A DNA stretch of 64,000 nucleotides. It comes from Hymenobacter sp. DG25A (GTDB lineage: Bacteria; Bacteroidota; Bacteroidia; Cytophagales; Hymenobacteraceae). The DNA lies in contig NZ_CP012623.1 in NCBI RefSeq assembly GCF_001280305.1, positions 1,860,001-1,924,000 on the forward strand, read 5' to 3'. Position 1 is the stretch's first letter. Each line of letters opens with the position of its first letter. Positions 1 through 8,731 of this stretch are shown here, one piece after another. The notes below the pieces were generated by a model, which did no database searches, had not been told where the DNA came from, and saw nothing but the letters and a program-made list of their open reading frames with translations. A program made the position numbers and the translations under genes.

Positions 1-334
1 CAATCATGCGGCGCAGCTGGGAGCCATCGGTGGGCTCGTCCTGCAGGCGGCCGGGCTCAAAGCCACCGGTGTTGTTCACCAGCACTTCCACCTCCCCTTC
101 CAGGCTGCGCACAAAATCAATAAAGCGGGCGGTGTCGCGGGGGCGGCTCAAATCGGCGGCCAGCGTGTACACGCTCACATCCGGATACTTCTGGGCCATA
201 GTATCACTGAGTACCAGCAGATCGGCCGCCGAGCGGGCACAGGTTACTACGGTATGGCCCGCCTGCGCAAAGCGTTCCACTACGGCACGGCCAATTCCTT
301 TGGTGCCACCCGTGACTACGATTAATTTTTGCAT
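1..334 (-). CDS. SDR family oxidoreductase, N-terminal part (runs off the window)
   Basis: Reading the minus strand from the ATG at 334 gives MQKLIVVTGGTKGIGRAVVE, a Rossmann fold start with the TGGTKGIG dinucleotide-binding glycine motif of short-chain dehydrogenases/reductases. About 70 residues later comes LVNNTGG, the family NNAG-type motif. The catalytic Ser-Tyr-Lys region would lie beyond base 1, so substrate and integrity cannot be judged. The gene is divergent from mlaE and the two share a gap of about 110 bp. Start choice is clear because the glycine motif begins at residue 8. Confidence 0.85.
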   Translation of the reverse strand, partial: MQKLIVVTGGTKGIGRAVVERFAQAGHTVVTCARSAADLLVLSDTMAQKYPDVSVYTLAADLSRPRDTARFIDFVRSLEGEVEVLVNNTGGFEPGRLQDEPTDGSQLRRMI

Positions 335-447
335 TCCTTTACTAGTTGAATCGGTTTTACGTAAGGGGAGCCAACCGCTACGGGCAACTCCCCTGCTGCC
401 GCCAGCTTCGCGCAAGTTTCCGCTTTTCTGCTATAGTTTCACATTGT

Positions 448-1179
448 ATGGTCAAAACCTTCGGCTCCTTTATTCTCTTCATGCAAAGTATGCTTACCCG
501 CAAAGAGCGGGTAAAAGTGCTTTGGGCCCGTACGCTGGATGAGGCCATTCTGATTGGGGTTGACTCCATCTTCATTGTAGCCATTGTTTCGGCCTTTATT
601 GGGGCCGTAACCTGCGTGCAGATTGCTTATAACCTCACCAACCCGCTTATTCCTAAATCCACCATCGGGTTTATGGTGCGCGAAATGACCATTCTGGAGC
701 TGGCCCCCACCATTACCAGCATTGTGCTGGCGGGCAAGGTAGGTTCCAGCATTGCGGGCGGTTTGGGAACCATGCGCATCACCGAACAGGTTGATGCATT
801 GGAAGTAATGGGCATCAACTCTGCTTCCTATCTGGTTTTGCCGAAGGTAGTAGCCGCTATTCTGATGTTTCCGCTGCTGGTGATTATGGCCATGGGGCTT
901 TCCATCTTTGGTGGCTATCTGGCCGGCACGCTGTCGGGTGCTATGTCGGCGCAGGAATATATTGGTGGTATTCGCACTGACTTTATTCCTTACAACATCA
1001 CCTTCGCGCTGATTAAGTCGGTGGTTTTTGCCTTTCTGGTTTCCGCCATTTCTGCTTATAAAGGCTACTACACCAAGGGCGGTGCCCTGGAAGTAGGTGC
1101 CGCCAGCACTGGGGCTGTAACCAACTCCATTATTGCCATTCTGATTGCCGACTACGTATTGGCCGCCTTGCTTTTATAA
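448..1179 (+). CDS. mlaE: MlaE family ABC transporter permease (phospholipid transport)
   Basis: Inner-membrane permease of the Mla/MCE lipid transport family (243 aa). Several hydrophobic segments are visible, and the stretch GKVGSSIAGGLGTMRITEQVDALEVMG is characteristic of MlaE (DUF140) permeases. The frame is open upstream to 346, but that extension is low in hydrophobicity and unlike the family; the ATG at 448 (MVKTFGSFILFMQSM) gives the usual MlaE length. The ATPase mlaF follows 91 bp downstream on the same strand, so the two form a transporter core. An MCE-domain substrate-binding gene (mlaD), often next in Bacteroidetes, is not adjacent here; a terminator follows mlaF. Confidence 0.9.
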   Translation: MVKTFGSFILFMQSMLTRKERVKVLWARTLDEAILIGVDSIFIVAIVSAFIGAVTCVQIAYNLTNPLIPKSTIGFMVREMTILELAPTITSIVLAGKVGSSIAGGLGTMRITEQVDALEVMGINSASYLVLPKVVAAILMFPLLVIMAMGLSIFGGYLAGTLSGAMSAQEYIGGIRTDFIPYNITFALIKSVVFAFLVSAISAYKGYYTKGGALEVGAASTGAVTNSIIAILIADYVLAALLL

Positions 1180-1270
1180 GTGGATGGCCGGTATTGGTTT
1201 AGGTTAGAAGCCTGCTGATATCTGACAACCACAAGCCGCTCATAGCCCACCGTTCACTGCTACCTCTCTC

Positions 1271-2080
1271 ATGATTGAAGTTCATAACGTCCAGAAATCC
1301 TTCAATGGCAACCAAGTGTTGAAGGGAATTACCTGCACGTTCGAAACGGGCAAATGCAACCTGGTGCTGGGTGGTTCCGGCACCGGCAAAAGCGTACTGC
1401 TGCAATGCATTGTAGGGCTTATGCAGCCCGACATTGGCAGCATCACCTTCGATGGCACCATCTTCACCAACAACAAGGTGCAGATCCGGCAGGAAATCCG
1501 CCGCAAGATTGGCATGCTGTTCCAGGGCGGTGCCCTCTTCGACTCCATGACGGTGTATGAAAACACGGAGTTTCCGCTGAAGATGCTCACCCCGGAAATG
1601 TCTAAAGAAGAGCGCCGGGACCGGGTGGAGTTTTGCCTGAAGCGCGTGGGCCTGGAAAACGCCGGCAACAAAATGCCCTCTGAAATTTCCGGCGGCATGA
1701 AAAAGCGCGTGGGCATTGCCCGCGCCATTGCCCCCAACTGCACCTACCTGTTCTGCGACGAGCCTAACTCCGGCCTCGACCCCGCTACCAGCATTAAGAT
1801 TGACGAGCTGATTCATGAAATCACCCACGAGTATAAAATCACCACCGTCGTCATCACCCACGACATGAACTCCGTGGTGGAAATTGGCGACCATATCATC
1901 TTCCTGCACAAAGGCTTAAAGCTCTGGGACGGCAACAAGGACGAAATCCTGAATGCCCAGGTACCGGAGCTCCGCGAATTCATTTTCAGTAGCAGCCTGG
2001 TGCGTGCCGCCAAGAAAGTAGAAGAAACCAGCGACGGTGGTATGGAGGCTCTGGCCAACGAACCCCTTTCGGAAGTATAG
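1271..2080 (+). CDS. mlaF: MlaF-like ABC transporter ATP-binding protein
   Basis: ATPase partner of the MlaE permease (269 aa), expected on the cytoplasmic face of the inner membrane and powering phospholipid movement between membranes. Walker A GGSGTGKS is at residues 34-41, the signature ISGGMKKR near 139-146, Walker B YLFCDEP at 159-165, and the switch His in VVITHD at about 197. The ISGGM signature with NSGLDP after Walker B is usual for the Mla/Ttg2A subfamily. The gene lies 91 bp after mlaE and is followed by an intrinsic terminator. Confidence 0.92.
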   Translation: MIEVHNVQKSFNGNQVLKGITCTFETGKCNLVLGGSGTGKSVLLQCIVGLMQPDIGSITFDGTIFTNNKVQIRQEIRRKIGMLFQGGALFDSMTVYENTEFPLKMLTPEMSKEERRDRVEFCLKRVGLENAGNKMPSEISGGMKKRVGIARAIAPNCTYLFCDEPNSGLDPATSIKIDELIHEITHEYKITTVVITHDMNSVVEIGDHIIFLHKGLKLWDGNKDEILNAQVPELREFIFSSSLVRAAKKVEETSDGGMEALANEPLSEV

Positions 2081-2121
2081 CTTAGCTAAATAGGCCGGTT
2101 TTCAGCCTGCTTCATCCAGAT

Positions 2122-2165
2122 AAAAAGCCCTTGACACACCAGCTGGCGTCAGGGGCTTTTTTTTT
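2122..2165 (+). terminator. Intrinsic terminator after mlaF
   Basis: A hairpin with arms AAAAAGCCCTTGAC and GTCAGGGGCTTTTT (one G-U pair) is followed by a run of T. It ends the mlaEF transcript 40 bp after the mlaF stop. The A-rich left arm means it could also serve transcripts arriving from the minus strand. Confidence 0.85.
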
Positions 2166-2193
2166 GCGGCTACTTTATACGAACAGTTACTCT

Positions 2194-2454
2194 TTAGTCC
2201 CCATGGCTGATGCCTGTGACAACGCTGTCAGGGCCAATGGTGAGGCAGATATCATCCGAAGCGAAAGGGTGAGTCCGGTAGGTATAACAGGTATGTATTG
2301 AATCAATGCAAGAGCCTTTCTCTTCTGCGGTGCCCATAATAGCCAAGGCTTGTTTTTGCGGCATGCCCAGCTTTATCCGGTATGAATTCCGTTCATTACG
2401 CCAACCAATCCAGGCCGGAGGCCCCCACGCAGACCAGACAAACAGGAGCAGCAC
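2194..2454 (-). CDS. Small membrane-anchored BamE/SmpA-like protein, start uncertain (in-frame TGA upstream)
   Basis: The frame encodes a hydrophobic N-terminal segment followed by RIKLGMPQKQALAIMGTAEE and, further on, DDICLTIGPDSVVTGI. The phrase 'LGM..q.al.imG' and the C-terminal '..v.l..d.vv..i' resemble small lipid-anchored SmpA/BamE-like domains; this is a resemblance by eye only. The frame as taken starts at a GTG (2454). Extending upstream in the same frame, an ATG at 2496 begins MRVFLLFIGVCV and is then cut by a single TGA codon (2460-2458), after which the hydrophobic segment resumes. Either the gene starts at the GTG or later, or a TGG-to-TGA change has broken the membrane anchor. 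It is on the same strand as, and downstream of, the peptide-export locus. Confidence 0.5.
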   Translation of the reverse strand: MLLLFVWSAWGPPAWIGWRNERNSYRIKLGMPQKQALAIMGTAEEKGSCIDSIHTCYTYRTHPFASDDICLTIGPDSVVTGISHGD

Positions 2455-2578
2455 CGTTCATACACATACCCCAATAAACAAAAGAAAAACACGCATATTC
2501 TACTTTCTGAAAGACTTAGTCCAGTGGCATAATGGACACTTTACTTGCCTTTTCCTAATCGATTTAATGGATTACCCA

Positions 2579-3910
2579 TTAAAGATTCAGTGGCAGGCCC
2601 TGGTAAAAATCTACTAGTCTGGTGCGCAAAATCAACTCGTACTTTGCTTTAAATAAGTCTGTTTGGGCATTCAAAAAAACCACTTTCGTTTGATTCAGCT
2701 CAAAAACGGAAATGGTGCCGTATTCATACTTTAAATTATCGGCCTCGTAACTTTTACGGGCAAACTCCTCTGCTTTGCGGGCCGCCTTCCAGCTTTGGCG
2801 AGCCGCCTCTGCATCGGCAATGGCTTGTTGTACCACTTTAGTTAACCGGTTGCGCTCTATATCGGTATCCAATAAACCCTGTTGATAACGCAGTCGGCTT
2901 TCCCGGATCAGCATATTATTTCGAAAGCTGTTGAACAGCGGGAGCGATAAGGACAGCCCCATTTCAAACTTCATGTTGTTGTTTAGCTGACTCCGGAAAT
3001 CGTAGCCGTCGCCGGTATTGCTATACTCCGAGTCCAGGTTGCCAGCTAACTGCAGGGTGGGAAATTTACTTGAGCGGGCCATCCCTATCTGATGGTAAAG
3101 CCGGGCCGCATTATGTCGTTTAGAGGCTAGCGCGGGTTGTGCTTCAATGGCCTGTTCCACCTGCTGCGCAGCAGGACGATGGAAATCTATATCCGATAAA
3201 TCGGTATCCGATAATGAGCTGATCATGATATTATCGGAGGGTTTGGCATTAATAAGCTGCCATAGGTCCAGGTAAGCCAGTGTCAGCTCATTTTTACTGT
3301 TAACCAGCTCTAACTGCTCCGAAGCCTGCTGCGACAACAGCTTAAACAACGCACTGGCCGGCACTCGGCCGGCATTCAGCTTTAGCTTCGTCAGCGCCAC
3401 CAGCCGCGTGCTTGCTTCTACTTGCTGCTCCCGGCTTTGGATCAGCTCCATGAGGTAGTTGATGCGAATATAGACCAGCGCTACATCCACCATAATGTCA
3501 TTTTTTATGGCCTGTACCTGGTAGGTATTCTGCGCAACTTCCTGCTTGGCTGCTTTGATAGCATGCGCGGTTTTGAACCCTTCAAATAGATAAACAGAGG
3601 AATTTACCGTGCCATTATGATATCTGAATTGCTCATTAATGTACTCATTGGTGAGCGGATCAATACTGCGCCCCACCACCTTGTTGCTATTTAAGGAGGC
3701 ATTGAGAACCGGCAGCAGCTCCGCTTTTTGACGCTTGAGCTGCACCCCGGCAACTTCCATATCAAGCTGCGCCCTTTTGAGCTGCAGGTTCTGTTGAAAG
3801 GCCCGGTCTATACATTCCGCATACGAAAGCCGATCCTGCCCTCTCCCGGGGCAGGCAATAGCCAGGAGCAGCACCAGCAAGGCTAAATGAGAGGCATAAT
3901 CAGGCTTCAT
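2579..3910 (-). CDS. TolC family outer membrane efflux protein
   Basis: Outer-membrane channel component of a type I-like exporter (443 aa). The N-terminus is a signal peptide (LALLVLLLAIACPGRGQ), followed by the family opening LSYAECIDRAFQQNLQLK and long amphipathic helices in two repeats, the second around QPALASKRHNAARL to the C-terminal QTKVVFLNAQTDLFKAKYELI. ATG 3910 is preferred: it puts the signal peptide at the start and overlaps the hlyD-like stop by 11 nt, which suggests translational coupling. An ATG at 3931 is also possible. With the HlyD-like protein and the C39 ABC transporter it would complete a conduit from cytoplasm to outside for the peptide encoded at 9131-9286. Confidence 0.88.
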   Translation of the reverse strand: MKPDYASHLALLVLLLAIACPGRGQDRLSYAECIDRAFQQNLQLKRAQLDMEVAGVQLKRQKAELLPVLNASLNSNKVVGRSIDPLTNEYINEQFRYHNGTVNSSVYLFEGFKTAHAIKAAKQEVAQNTYQVQAIKNDIMVDVALVYIRINYLMELIQSREQQVEASTRLVALTKLKLNAGRVPASALFKLLSQQASEQLELVNSKNELTLAYLDLWQLINAKPSDNIMISSLSDTDLSDIDFHRPAAQQVEQAIEAQPALASKRHNAARLYHQIGMARSSKFPTLQLAGNLDSEYSNTGDGYDFRSQLNNNMKFEMGLSLSLPLFNSFRNNMLIRESRLRYQQGLLDTDIERNRLTKVVQQAIADAEAARQSWKAARKAEEFARKSYEADNLKYEYGTISVFELNQTKVVFLNAQTDLFKAKYELILRTRLVDFYQGLPLNL

Positions 3911-5102
3911 TGTAAGTATCGATTTTATCAAATAGCTTTTTAACCGTGTACCGAAACAGCGTGTACTTACTGGTAATGATTTCCCCTTTCAGCTTATAGC
4001 CCGCTTTCAAAGGGAAGCGAGGTTTGCCGGTGATTTGAACAATGGTGAAAAACTGGTCATTTACATTGGCCGAGGAAATGAAAGCCACCCGCCCGTGAAC
4101 GGCGCCGTATTGATAGTGGTAATAGGCATTGATCTTAAGATTAACGGGTTGGCCCAGACGCACGTAGGCCAGCTCCCGCTCGGGTAATATCACTTTGGCG
4201 TAGAACTGCTCCTGATTAGGCGCAATAACTGCCAGCGGCTGATTCCGATCCAACAGCTCCGTTTTTTGCTGGCTGTTGTAGAGGTTAATAATGTGGCCGG
4301 CTACGGGCGCCCGCACAATGAGCTGGTTGGCAGCATCGCCTAAAACCACGGCCGAGTTACGCATGCCGGCCAGCTGAGAGCGAAGATCCAGCAGCTCCCG
4401 CTGCTTACTTTGCTCGTCCTGATGCAGCGAGTTAAGATCTATTTCAAGGCTGGTAAGCTGCTGCTGAAAGTTGTGCTGCAGCGTTGTCTGATATGCCTGT
4501 TTCTCCACATAGGCGGCCTTGCTGTCAGCAGCCTCCTTCCGTTTGATAAGGCTCCGGCTTTTCGATTCTACCGCATCCAGGCGGGAAAGCGCCTGGCGTT
4601 TGTAGAGAATAGAATCAGTCCGGTATTGGTCGCGGCTAATGGCGCTTTGCTGTTCGGCAAAGCGCCGGGCCGCCGCCAGGGCGCGCAGCTCGCGTTTGTT
4701 TTGTTCGCAGTCGGAGGCATATATCTGTTTGAGTAAGGTGCGCTGCCGCTCAATAGCCGCGCGCCGCTCCCGGGTATAGGCCAGCATGCGCTCCGCTACC
4801 GCAAGCTTTTTAGCGGTCAGACCAACCTCCTGCTGGGTAGTGGCATAGTCGTATTCCACCCGTTTGTTTTCCAGAATGAACAGGGTATCCCCCTTCTGCA
4901 CGTTGTCGCCTTCACGCGCAAACACCTTCAGCACCCGCACATCAATGGGCGTCCGAATGACGGATTGCGGGTTACGGGAGTAAATGGCGCCCTCCTTAAA
5001 ATCAATGGTTTCGTTGATTTTAAGAAAGCATAACAGCCCCACGCCCAGGACCAGAAAGCCAACCAACAGGCCGCAAAACATTTGAATCAGCCTGATAGCC
5101 AT
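3900..5102 (-). CDS. HlyD family periplasmic adaptor (membrane fusion protein)
   Basis: Links an inner-membrane ABC exporter to TolC. A single N-terminal membrane segment (MFCGLLVGFLVLGVGLLCFL) is followed by the first lipoyl half-motif (IRTPIDVRVLKVFAREGDNVQKGD), a long Gln/Glu/Arg-rich coiled coil (about residues 85-270), the second lipoyl half (LIVRAPVAGHIINLY) and a beta-barrel domain. The ATG at 5102 lies just after the exporter TAA (TAACATG); an ATG at 5129 would give 9 extra residues and overlap the exporter gene. This tight packing indicates co-translation with the C39 transporter. NHLM/bacteriocin-type adaptor function is inferred from context. Confidence 0.88.
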   Translation of the reverse strand: MAIRLIQMFCGLLVGFLVLGVGLLCFLKINETIDFKEGAIYSRNPQSVIRTPIDVRVLKVFAREGDNVQKGDTLFILENKRVEYDYATTQQEVGLTAKKLAVAERMLAYTRERRAAIERQRTLLKQIYASDCEQNKRELRALAAARRFAEQQSAISRDQYRTDSILYKRQALSRLDAVESKSRSLIKRKEAADSKAAYVEKQAYQTTLQHNFQQQLTSLEIDLNSLHQDEQSKQRELLDLRSQLAGMRNSAVVLGDAANQLIVRAPVAGHIINLYNSQQKTELLDRNQPLAVIAPNQEQFYAKVILPERELAYVRLGQPVNLKINAYYHYQYGAVHGRVAFISSANVNDQFFTIVQITGKPRFPLKAGYKLKGEIITSKYTLFRYTVKKLFDKIDTYNEA

Positions 5103-5103
5103 G

Positions 5104-7500
5104 TTAGGCCGGTGCGACAAATGTTCCATGCTCCAGGTGATAGTGCTTAGTGAAATGGATATAGTCTATCGTCTCGTGTGAAATCACAATCAGGATTTTA
5201 TTGGTAAACTCATCCAACAAACCCTCAATCTGCACGCGCGAGGCCGCGTCAATTCCGGAAAGAACTTCGTCCAGAATCAGCACATCGGCCGTAGAGAAAA
5301 GGGCCCGCAGCAGCAGCACCTTTTTGCGCTGCCCCGTGGAGAGGTTACGCCCGTTTTCATTGATGAGGAAGCCCAGTCCCTCCTCTTTGGTGGCTATGAA
5401 ATCATACAGGCCTATCTTCTTGGCCATCTTCATAATGCGGGCCGGCGACACCTTGCGGCCAAAAGCTATGTTATACTCGATACTATCGTTGAATAAAATA
5501 TCTTCGTTAGTGACCAGCAGCAGCTTTTCCTTTACTTTTTCCGGGTCGAAGAAGCGGCGGTCTGTCTCGTTGAGCAGCATCCGGCCTTTGGTTGGCTCAT
5601 AAAGGCCGGTCAGCACTTTGCTCAGCGTGGACTTGCCCGAGCCATTTTGGCCTTCAATGCGGATCTTATCGCCCAGCACCGCCTTCAGGGAGACGTTTTG
5701 TAAGACTAAATGCTGCGGATTATAGCCAAATTCCAGGTTTTGCAGCTCCAGGCTGGTTATTGAAAAGTCCTCTATGCCGCCGGCAGCCGCCGGCCGGGGA
5801 GTTTCTTCAAAATCCAGATAGCGCCGCAAAACCACCTCGTTTTCCTGCAGTTCCAGATTCTCGGACAGGATACCGCGCAGCGCAGAAAACACCCTTTCGG
5901 AGAGGGCTATATAGGTAATAATTTGCCCCAGGGAAATTTCATTGGCCGCAATGGCCTTTTTAGTCAGGATGATAATAATCAGCAGGGAGGCCGCCATGGT
6001 AATGATGGACACCACCGCGCTGTTCAGTAAGTCCACATACTTATTCCTCAGCTGCACCTTCAGCAACTGATCTACAATCTGCAGCAGCTTCCGGGAGTAT
6101 ATCTCCTCAATGCGAAATGATTTCAGAACCTGAATGCCGTCCAGCTTCTCAATCATGCGGGTGAAGAATTCGGATTTGCGCAAAAAGCGCAGGCGCTCAT
6201 TTTTCTTGAGTATGGGCGTTACCACGCGAAACCATACATAAAACACCGCCATTACAAAGCAGATAATCAGCGTCAGCTTGGCATCGATATAAAAGAGGAT
6301 GGCCAGCGAATAGAGCGACACGCATACATCGACAATAATGCTGGTGAAAAAGCGCAGGAAAAAGGTCTTTAGCCTAAAGGCATCACTCATCCTTTCGGTG
6401 AGGTCTCCCCGCTTGAAGGACTGGATGTAGGGAAGGGAATATTGGTTTAGCTTTTCATCAAAGCGGGTCAGAAAGTACTTATCCAGGATATTCCCCATGT
6501 GTACTCCCACAAAGGACACATTGAGCCGGGTTACCAGATCAAAGAGTTTGAAAACCCCCAGCCCAATGGCAAATACCACCAGGGTGTTCAGCTGATAGGA
6601 TGGCAGGATATAGTCAATAAGGATCTGGTTAATGAAAACCGACAGTTGGGCCGTCATGGCCGAAAACAAGGCCACGAAAATGTAGATATACCAAATGCGG
6701 CGGTTCTGGCCCAGATCCTGCAGCAGGGTCAGATAAGGGCTCTGCTCAGGCCGCACGCCGGCCGGCTGAAGGGGCTCCTGCCGGGGCTTCTCCGGTTGGG
6801 GTGCCACGGTTAATACCAGGGGCGTCCGGAGCATCATGCGGGTTTCTTCCTGCTGCAGCGCCCGGAAATGCTTGGGCAGCGCTCCGGCCTCCTGATTAAA
6901 GAGCAGGTCGTGCAGAAATTTTTGCTCGGCTTCGGGATCCTTCAGCCCAAAATTCTCTTTGAGATAAGAGAAATAAGAGAGCTTATTAAAGAGCGTACTG
7001 GCGTCGTTGGTGGTTAAGGCTTGTTCAATTCTGACATGGTAGGGCGCTAATTCCTGATTGCAGAGCACCATGAGCTTTTGCTCCATTTGCACCAGGTCCC
7101 AATAGCTCTTGCTGAAGTAAGCCATGTTCTTCAGCTCGGGTAGCGTCACATAATACTCATTGGCCCGGGCGGGGTCCAGTACGCGCAGCTTGTCGCCTTT
7201 TACTTTATCTACCACTACATAGTGCAGCCCATCCTCGTGCACAATGGGCATAATAAACGGCAGCAGTTCCTGCCAGGCCGCGGGCGTAGCTTGCAGATAA
7301 TGCACATCCAGCACCCGCAAACGAGTGGTAAACTCATGCTGCTGCAGGAAATTCTGTAAGTCGGTCAGGCTAGACCCCTGTTCATCTAAAAAGATGTTCT
7401 GCTGGATATACTTTCGACTAATATCCTGATCGAAAATATTGAAGATGGTTTTTACCGCGCTTACACCACAATCATTGTTTTTTAGCTGACAGTCCACCAT
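5104..7500 (-). CDS. Peptidase-containing ABC transporter (C39 peptidase, membrane domain, ATPase)
   Basis: Bacteriocin/RiPP exporter that would cut a double-glycine leader and export the core. Counting from the ATG at 7500, the C39 peptidase spans about residues 1-150 with Cys11 (NNDCGVSAVKTIF), His93 (DGLHYVVVD) and Asp109 (LDPA), so the catalytic triad is present. A six-helix membrane domain follows (about 265-560, for example IWYIYIFVALFSAMTAQLSVFI), then an ATPase with Walker A GQNGSGKS, signature LSTGQRKK, Walker B VLILDEVLSGID and ISHE. The frame is open to 7599, but the family normally starts just before the Gln/Cys motif, so 7500 is chosen (798 aa). It sits between the kinase and HlyD genes, all on the minus strand. 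Confidence 0.92.
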   Translation of the reverse strand: MVDCQLKNNDCGVSAVKTIFNIFDQDISRKYIQQNIFLDEQGSSLTDLQNFLQQHEFTTRLRVLDVHYLQATPAAWQELLPFIMPIVHEDGLHYVVVDKVKGDKLRVLDPARANEYYVTLPELKNMAYFSKSYWDLVQMEQKLMVLCNQELAPYHVRIEQALTTNDASTLFNKLSYFSYLKENFGLKDPEAEQKFLHDLLFNQEAGALPKHFRALQQEETRMMLRTPLVLTVAPQPEKPRQEPLQPAGVRPEQSPYLTLLQDLGQNRRIWYIYIFVALFSAMTAQLSVFINQILIDYILPSYQLNTLVVFAIGLGVFKLFDLVTRLNVSFVGVHMGNILDKYFLTRFDEKLNQYSLPYIQSFKRGDLTERMSDAFRLKTFFLRFFTSIIVDVCVSLYSLAILFYIDAKLTLIICFVMAVFYVWFRVVTPILKKNERLRFLRKSEFFTRMIEKLDGIQVLKSFRIEEIYSRKLLQIVDQLLKVQLRNKYVDLLNSAVVSIITMAASLLIIIILTKKAIAANEISLGQIITYIALSERVFSALRGILSENLELQENEVVLRRYLDFEETPRPAAAGGIEDFSITSLELQNLEFGYNPQHLVLQNVSLKAVLGDKIRIEGQNGSGKSTLSKVLTGLYEPTKGRMLLNETDRRFFDPEKVKEKLLLVTNEDILFNDSIEYNIAFGRKVSPARIMKMAKKIGLYDFIATKEEGLGFLINENGRNLSTGQRKKVLLLRALFSTADVLILDEVLSGIDAASRVQIEGLLDEFTNKILIVISHETIDYIHFTKHYHLEHGTFVAPA

Positions 7501-7564
7501 ATAATTCAGGATAAGAATGGATAGTATGTCGCAATTGGCTTCCGCGTCTTCCCAGAGGATTTTG

Positions 7565-8731
7565 CTAGGTAGCTTCCGCCATTGCAGCCGCGCTTTCAAC
7601 GGCCAGGGCGTGCTGCCACGTGCTTAATAGCTCCTGGCCAGAGGCATAGCGCGCGGCCGGGTCTTTCTCCAGCGCGCGCAACAAAACCTGCTCGTGCGGC
7701 ACGGAGGCGCTGAAATGCTGGCTGAAATCATAGCTGGCAATGGAGGCGGCGCGCTCCAGCCAGGTTTCGCCCGTAAAGGGCAGCCCCGTGTGATAGAGCT
7801 TGAAAATCACGAGGGCAATCTGGTACACTTCCGCCCGGAAGTCGGCGGCCTGCTTACTGAACTTGTAATTGTGATACCGGATGCGCTCCGGAGGCATATA
7901 AGTAGGTACGCCCCCACCACAGATGCACTGCTCCCGATCAGAAACGCCCACCCGATACGAAAAACCAAAGTCAATCATGGTGGCGCGGTCCTTATTCACC
8001 ATAAAGTTGCGGGCGTGAATGTCGCCGTGCACAATACCGTGGGTATGGAGATGTGCCAATGCCGCCAGAATCTGCGTAGCCAATAGCGTTTTATCAGCCT
8101 CCTGAATGCTGCCGCTCCGCACTGCCTCCGACAATGATTCTCCCGGCAGATATTCAAGAACAGCGTAGTGATATGGCTGAGTATGATAGGCATGCAGTGC
8201 GCAGATGCTTGGGTGCGCCGGCAAGGAACGCATGATATCAAACTCTTGCCGGAACTCTTCAAAGGCGTCATCCAGCCGGGTATTGCGGCGGATGCTCTCC
8301 GGTTTATGGGAAAACATTTTCAGCACCACCGCCTGACCGGATTCTTCATCGGTGGCGCGGTAGAGCTGCACCTTATTGTGCTGCATCAGTAAATCGGTAA
8401 TGAGATACTGCCCAAGGTGCGCGCCGGCTTCGTAAGCCGGTGGCAGAGGAGTTATTTCCGCTTCGCCCTCTTTTCGCACAACTTCCAGCCGGTGCAGGTC
8501 TTTCAGAAATTTGGCTACCAATGGCTCCACTACGGCCGTACTGGCGCCCTCAATCAGAGCTTGCAGGCCGCTAACCAACTCCTGAGCCGTTTTAGGTTTA
8601 TCCAGAAGGCCGATGAAAGTGGCAATTGTCCGGTTTATTTTATACTCGTGTTTAAATGTTTCGATATAAAATTCCTCTTCGTGTTCCAGCACGCTAACTC
8701 CTTGCGAAAGGTAGAATCGTTGGTCTATCAT
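7565..8731 (-). CDS. PqqD-like peptide-binding domain fused to a Ser/Thr protein kinase
   Basis: A 388-residue two-domain protein. Residues about 5-88 (YLSQGVSVLEHEEEFYIET ... INRTIATFIGLLDKPKTAQELV ... VAKFLKDLHRLEVV) match the pattern of PqqD-type RiPP recognition elements, which bind leader peptides. Residues about 105-380 form a complete Hanks-type kinase: Lys138 (VVLKMF), Glu163, HGDIHARN at 235-242 with catalytic Asp237 and Asn242, DFG at 254-256 and PPE at 280-282. Nothing key is missing, so it should be active. No LanC cyclase or lyase domain is fused. Lying between the precursor and the exporter, it is best read as a leader-guided kinase of the Ser-rich peptide; that target is an inference. 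Alternatively it could be a regulatory kinase. Confidence 0.88.
   Translation of the reverse strand: MIDQRFYLSQGVSVLEHEEEFYIETFKHEYKINRTIATFIGLLDKPKTAQELVSGLQALIEGASTAVVEPLVAKFLKDLHRLEVVRKEGEAEITPLPPAYEAGAHLGQYLITDLLMQHNKVQLYRATDEESGQAVVLKMFSHKPESIRRNTRLDDAFEEFRQEFDIMRSLPAHPSICALHAYHTQPYHYAVLEYLPGESLSEAVRSGSIQEADKTLLATQILAALAHLHTHGIVHGDIHARNFMVNKDRATMIDFGFSYRVGVSDREQCICGGGVPTYMPPERIRYHNYKFSKQAADFRAEVYQIALVIFKLYHTGLPFTGETWLERAASIASYDFSQHFSASVPHEQVLLRALEKDPAARYASGQELLSTWQHALAVESAAAMAEAT

Noticed and set aside
1199..1909. 236-codon frame antisense to mlaF
   Set aside because: A shadow frame rich in His/Gly/Val, as is typical opposite GC-rich genes; mlaF on the other strand is unambiguous. The same holds for the other long antisense frames, such as those at 38902-39906, 44513-45400 and 57928-59283.
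2306..2617. 103-codon plus-strand frame
   Set aside because: Antisense to the small BamE-like gene and running into the tolC end; no protein-like features.
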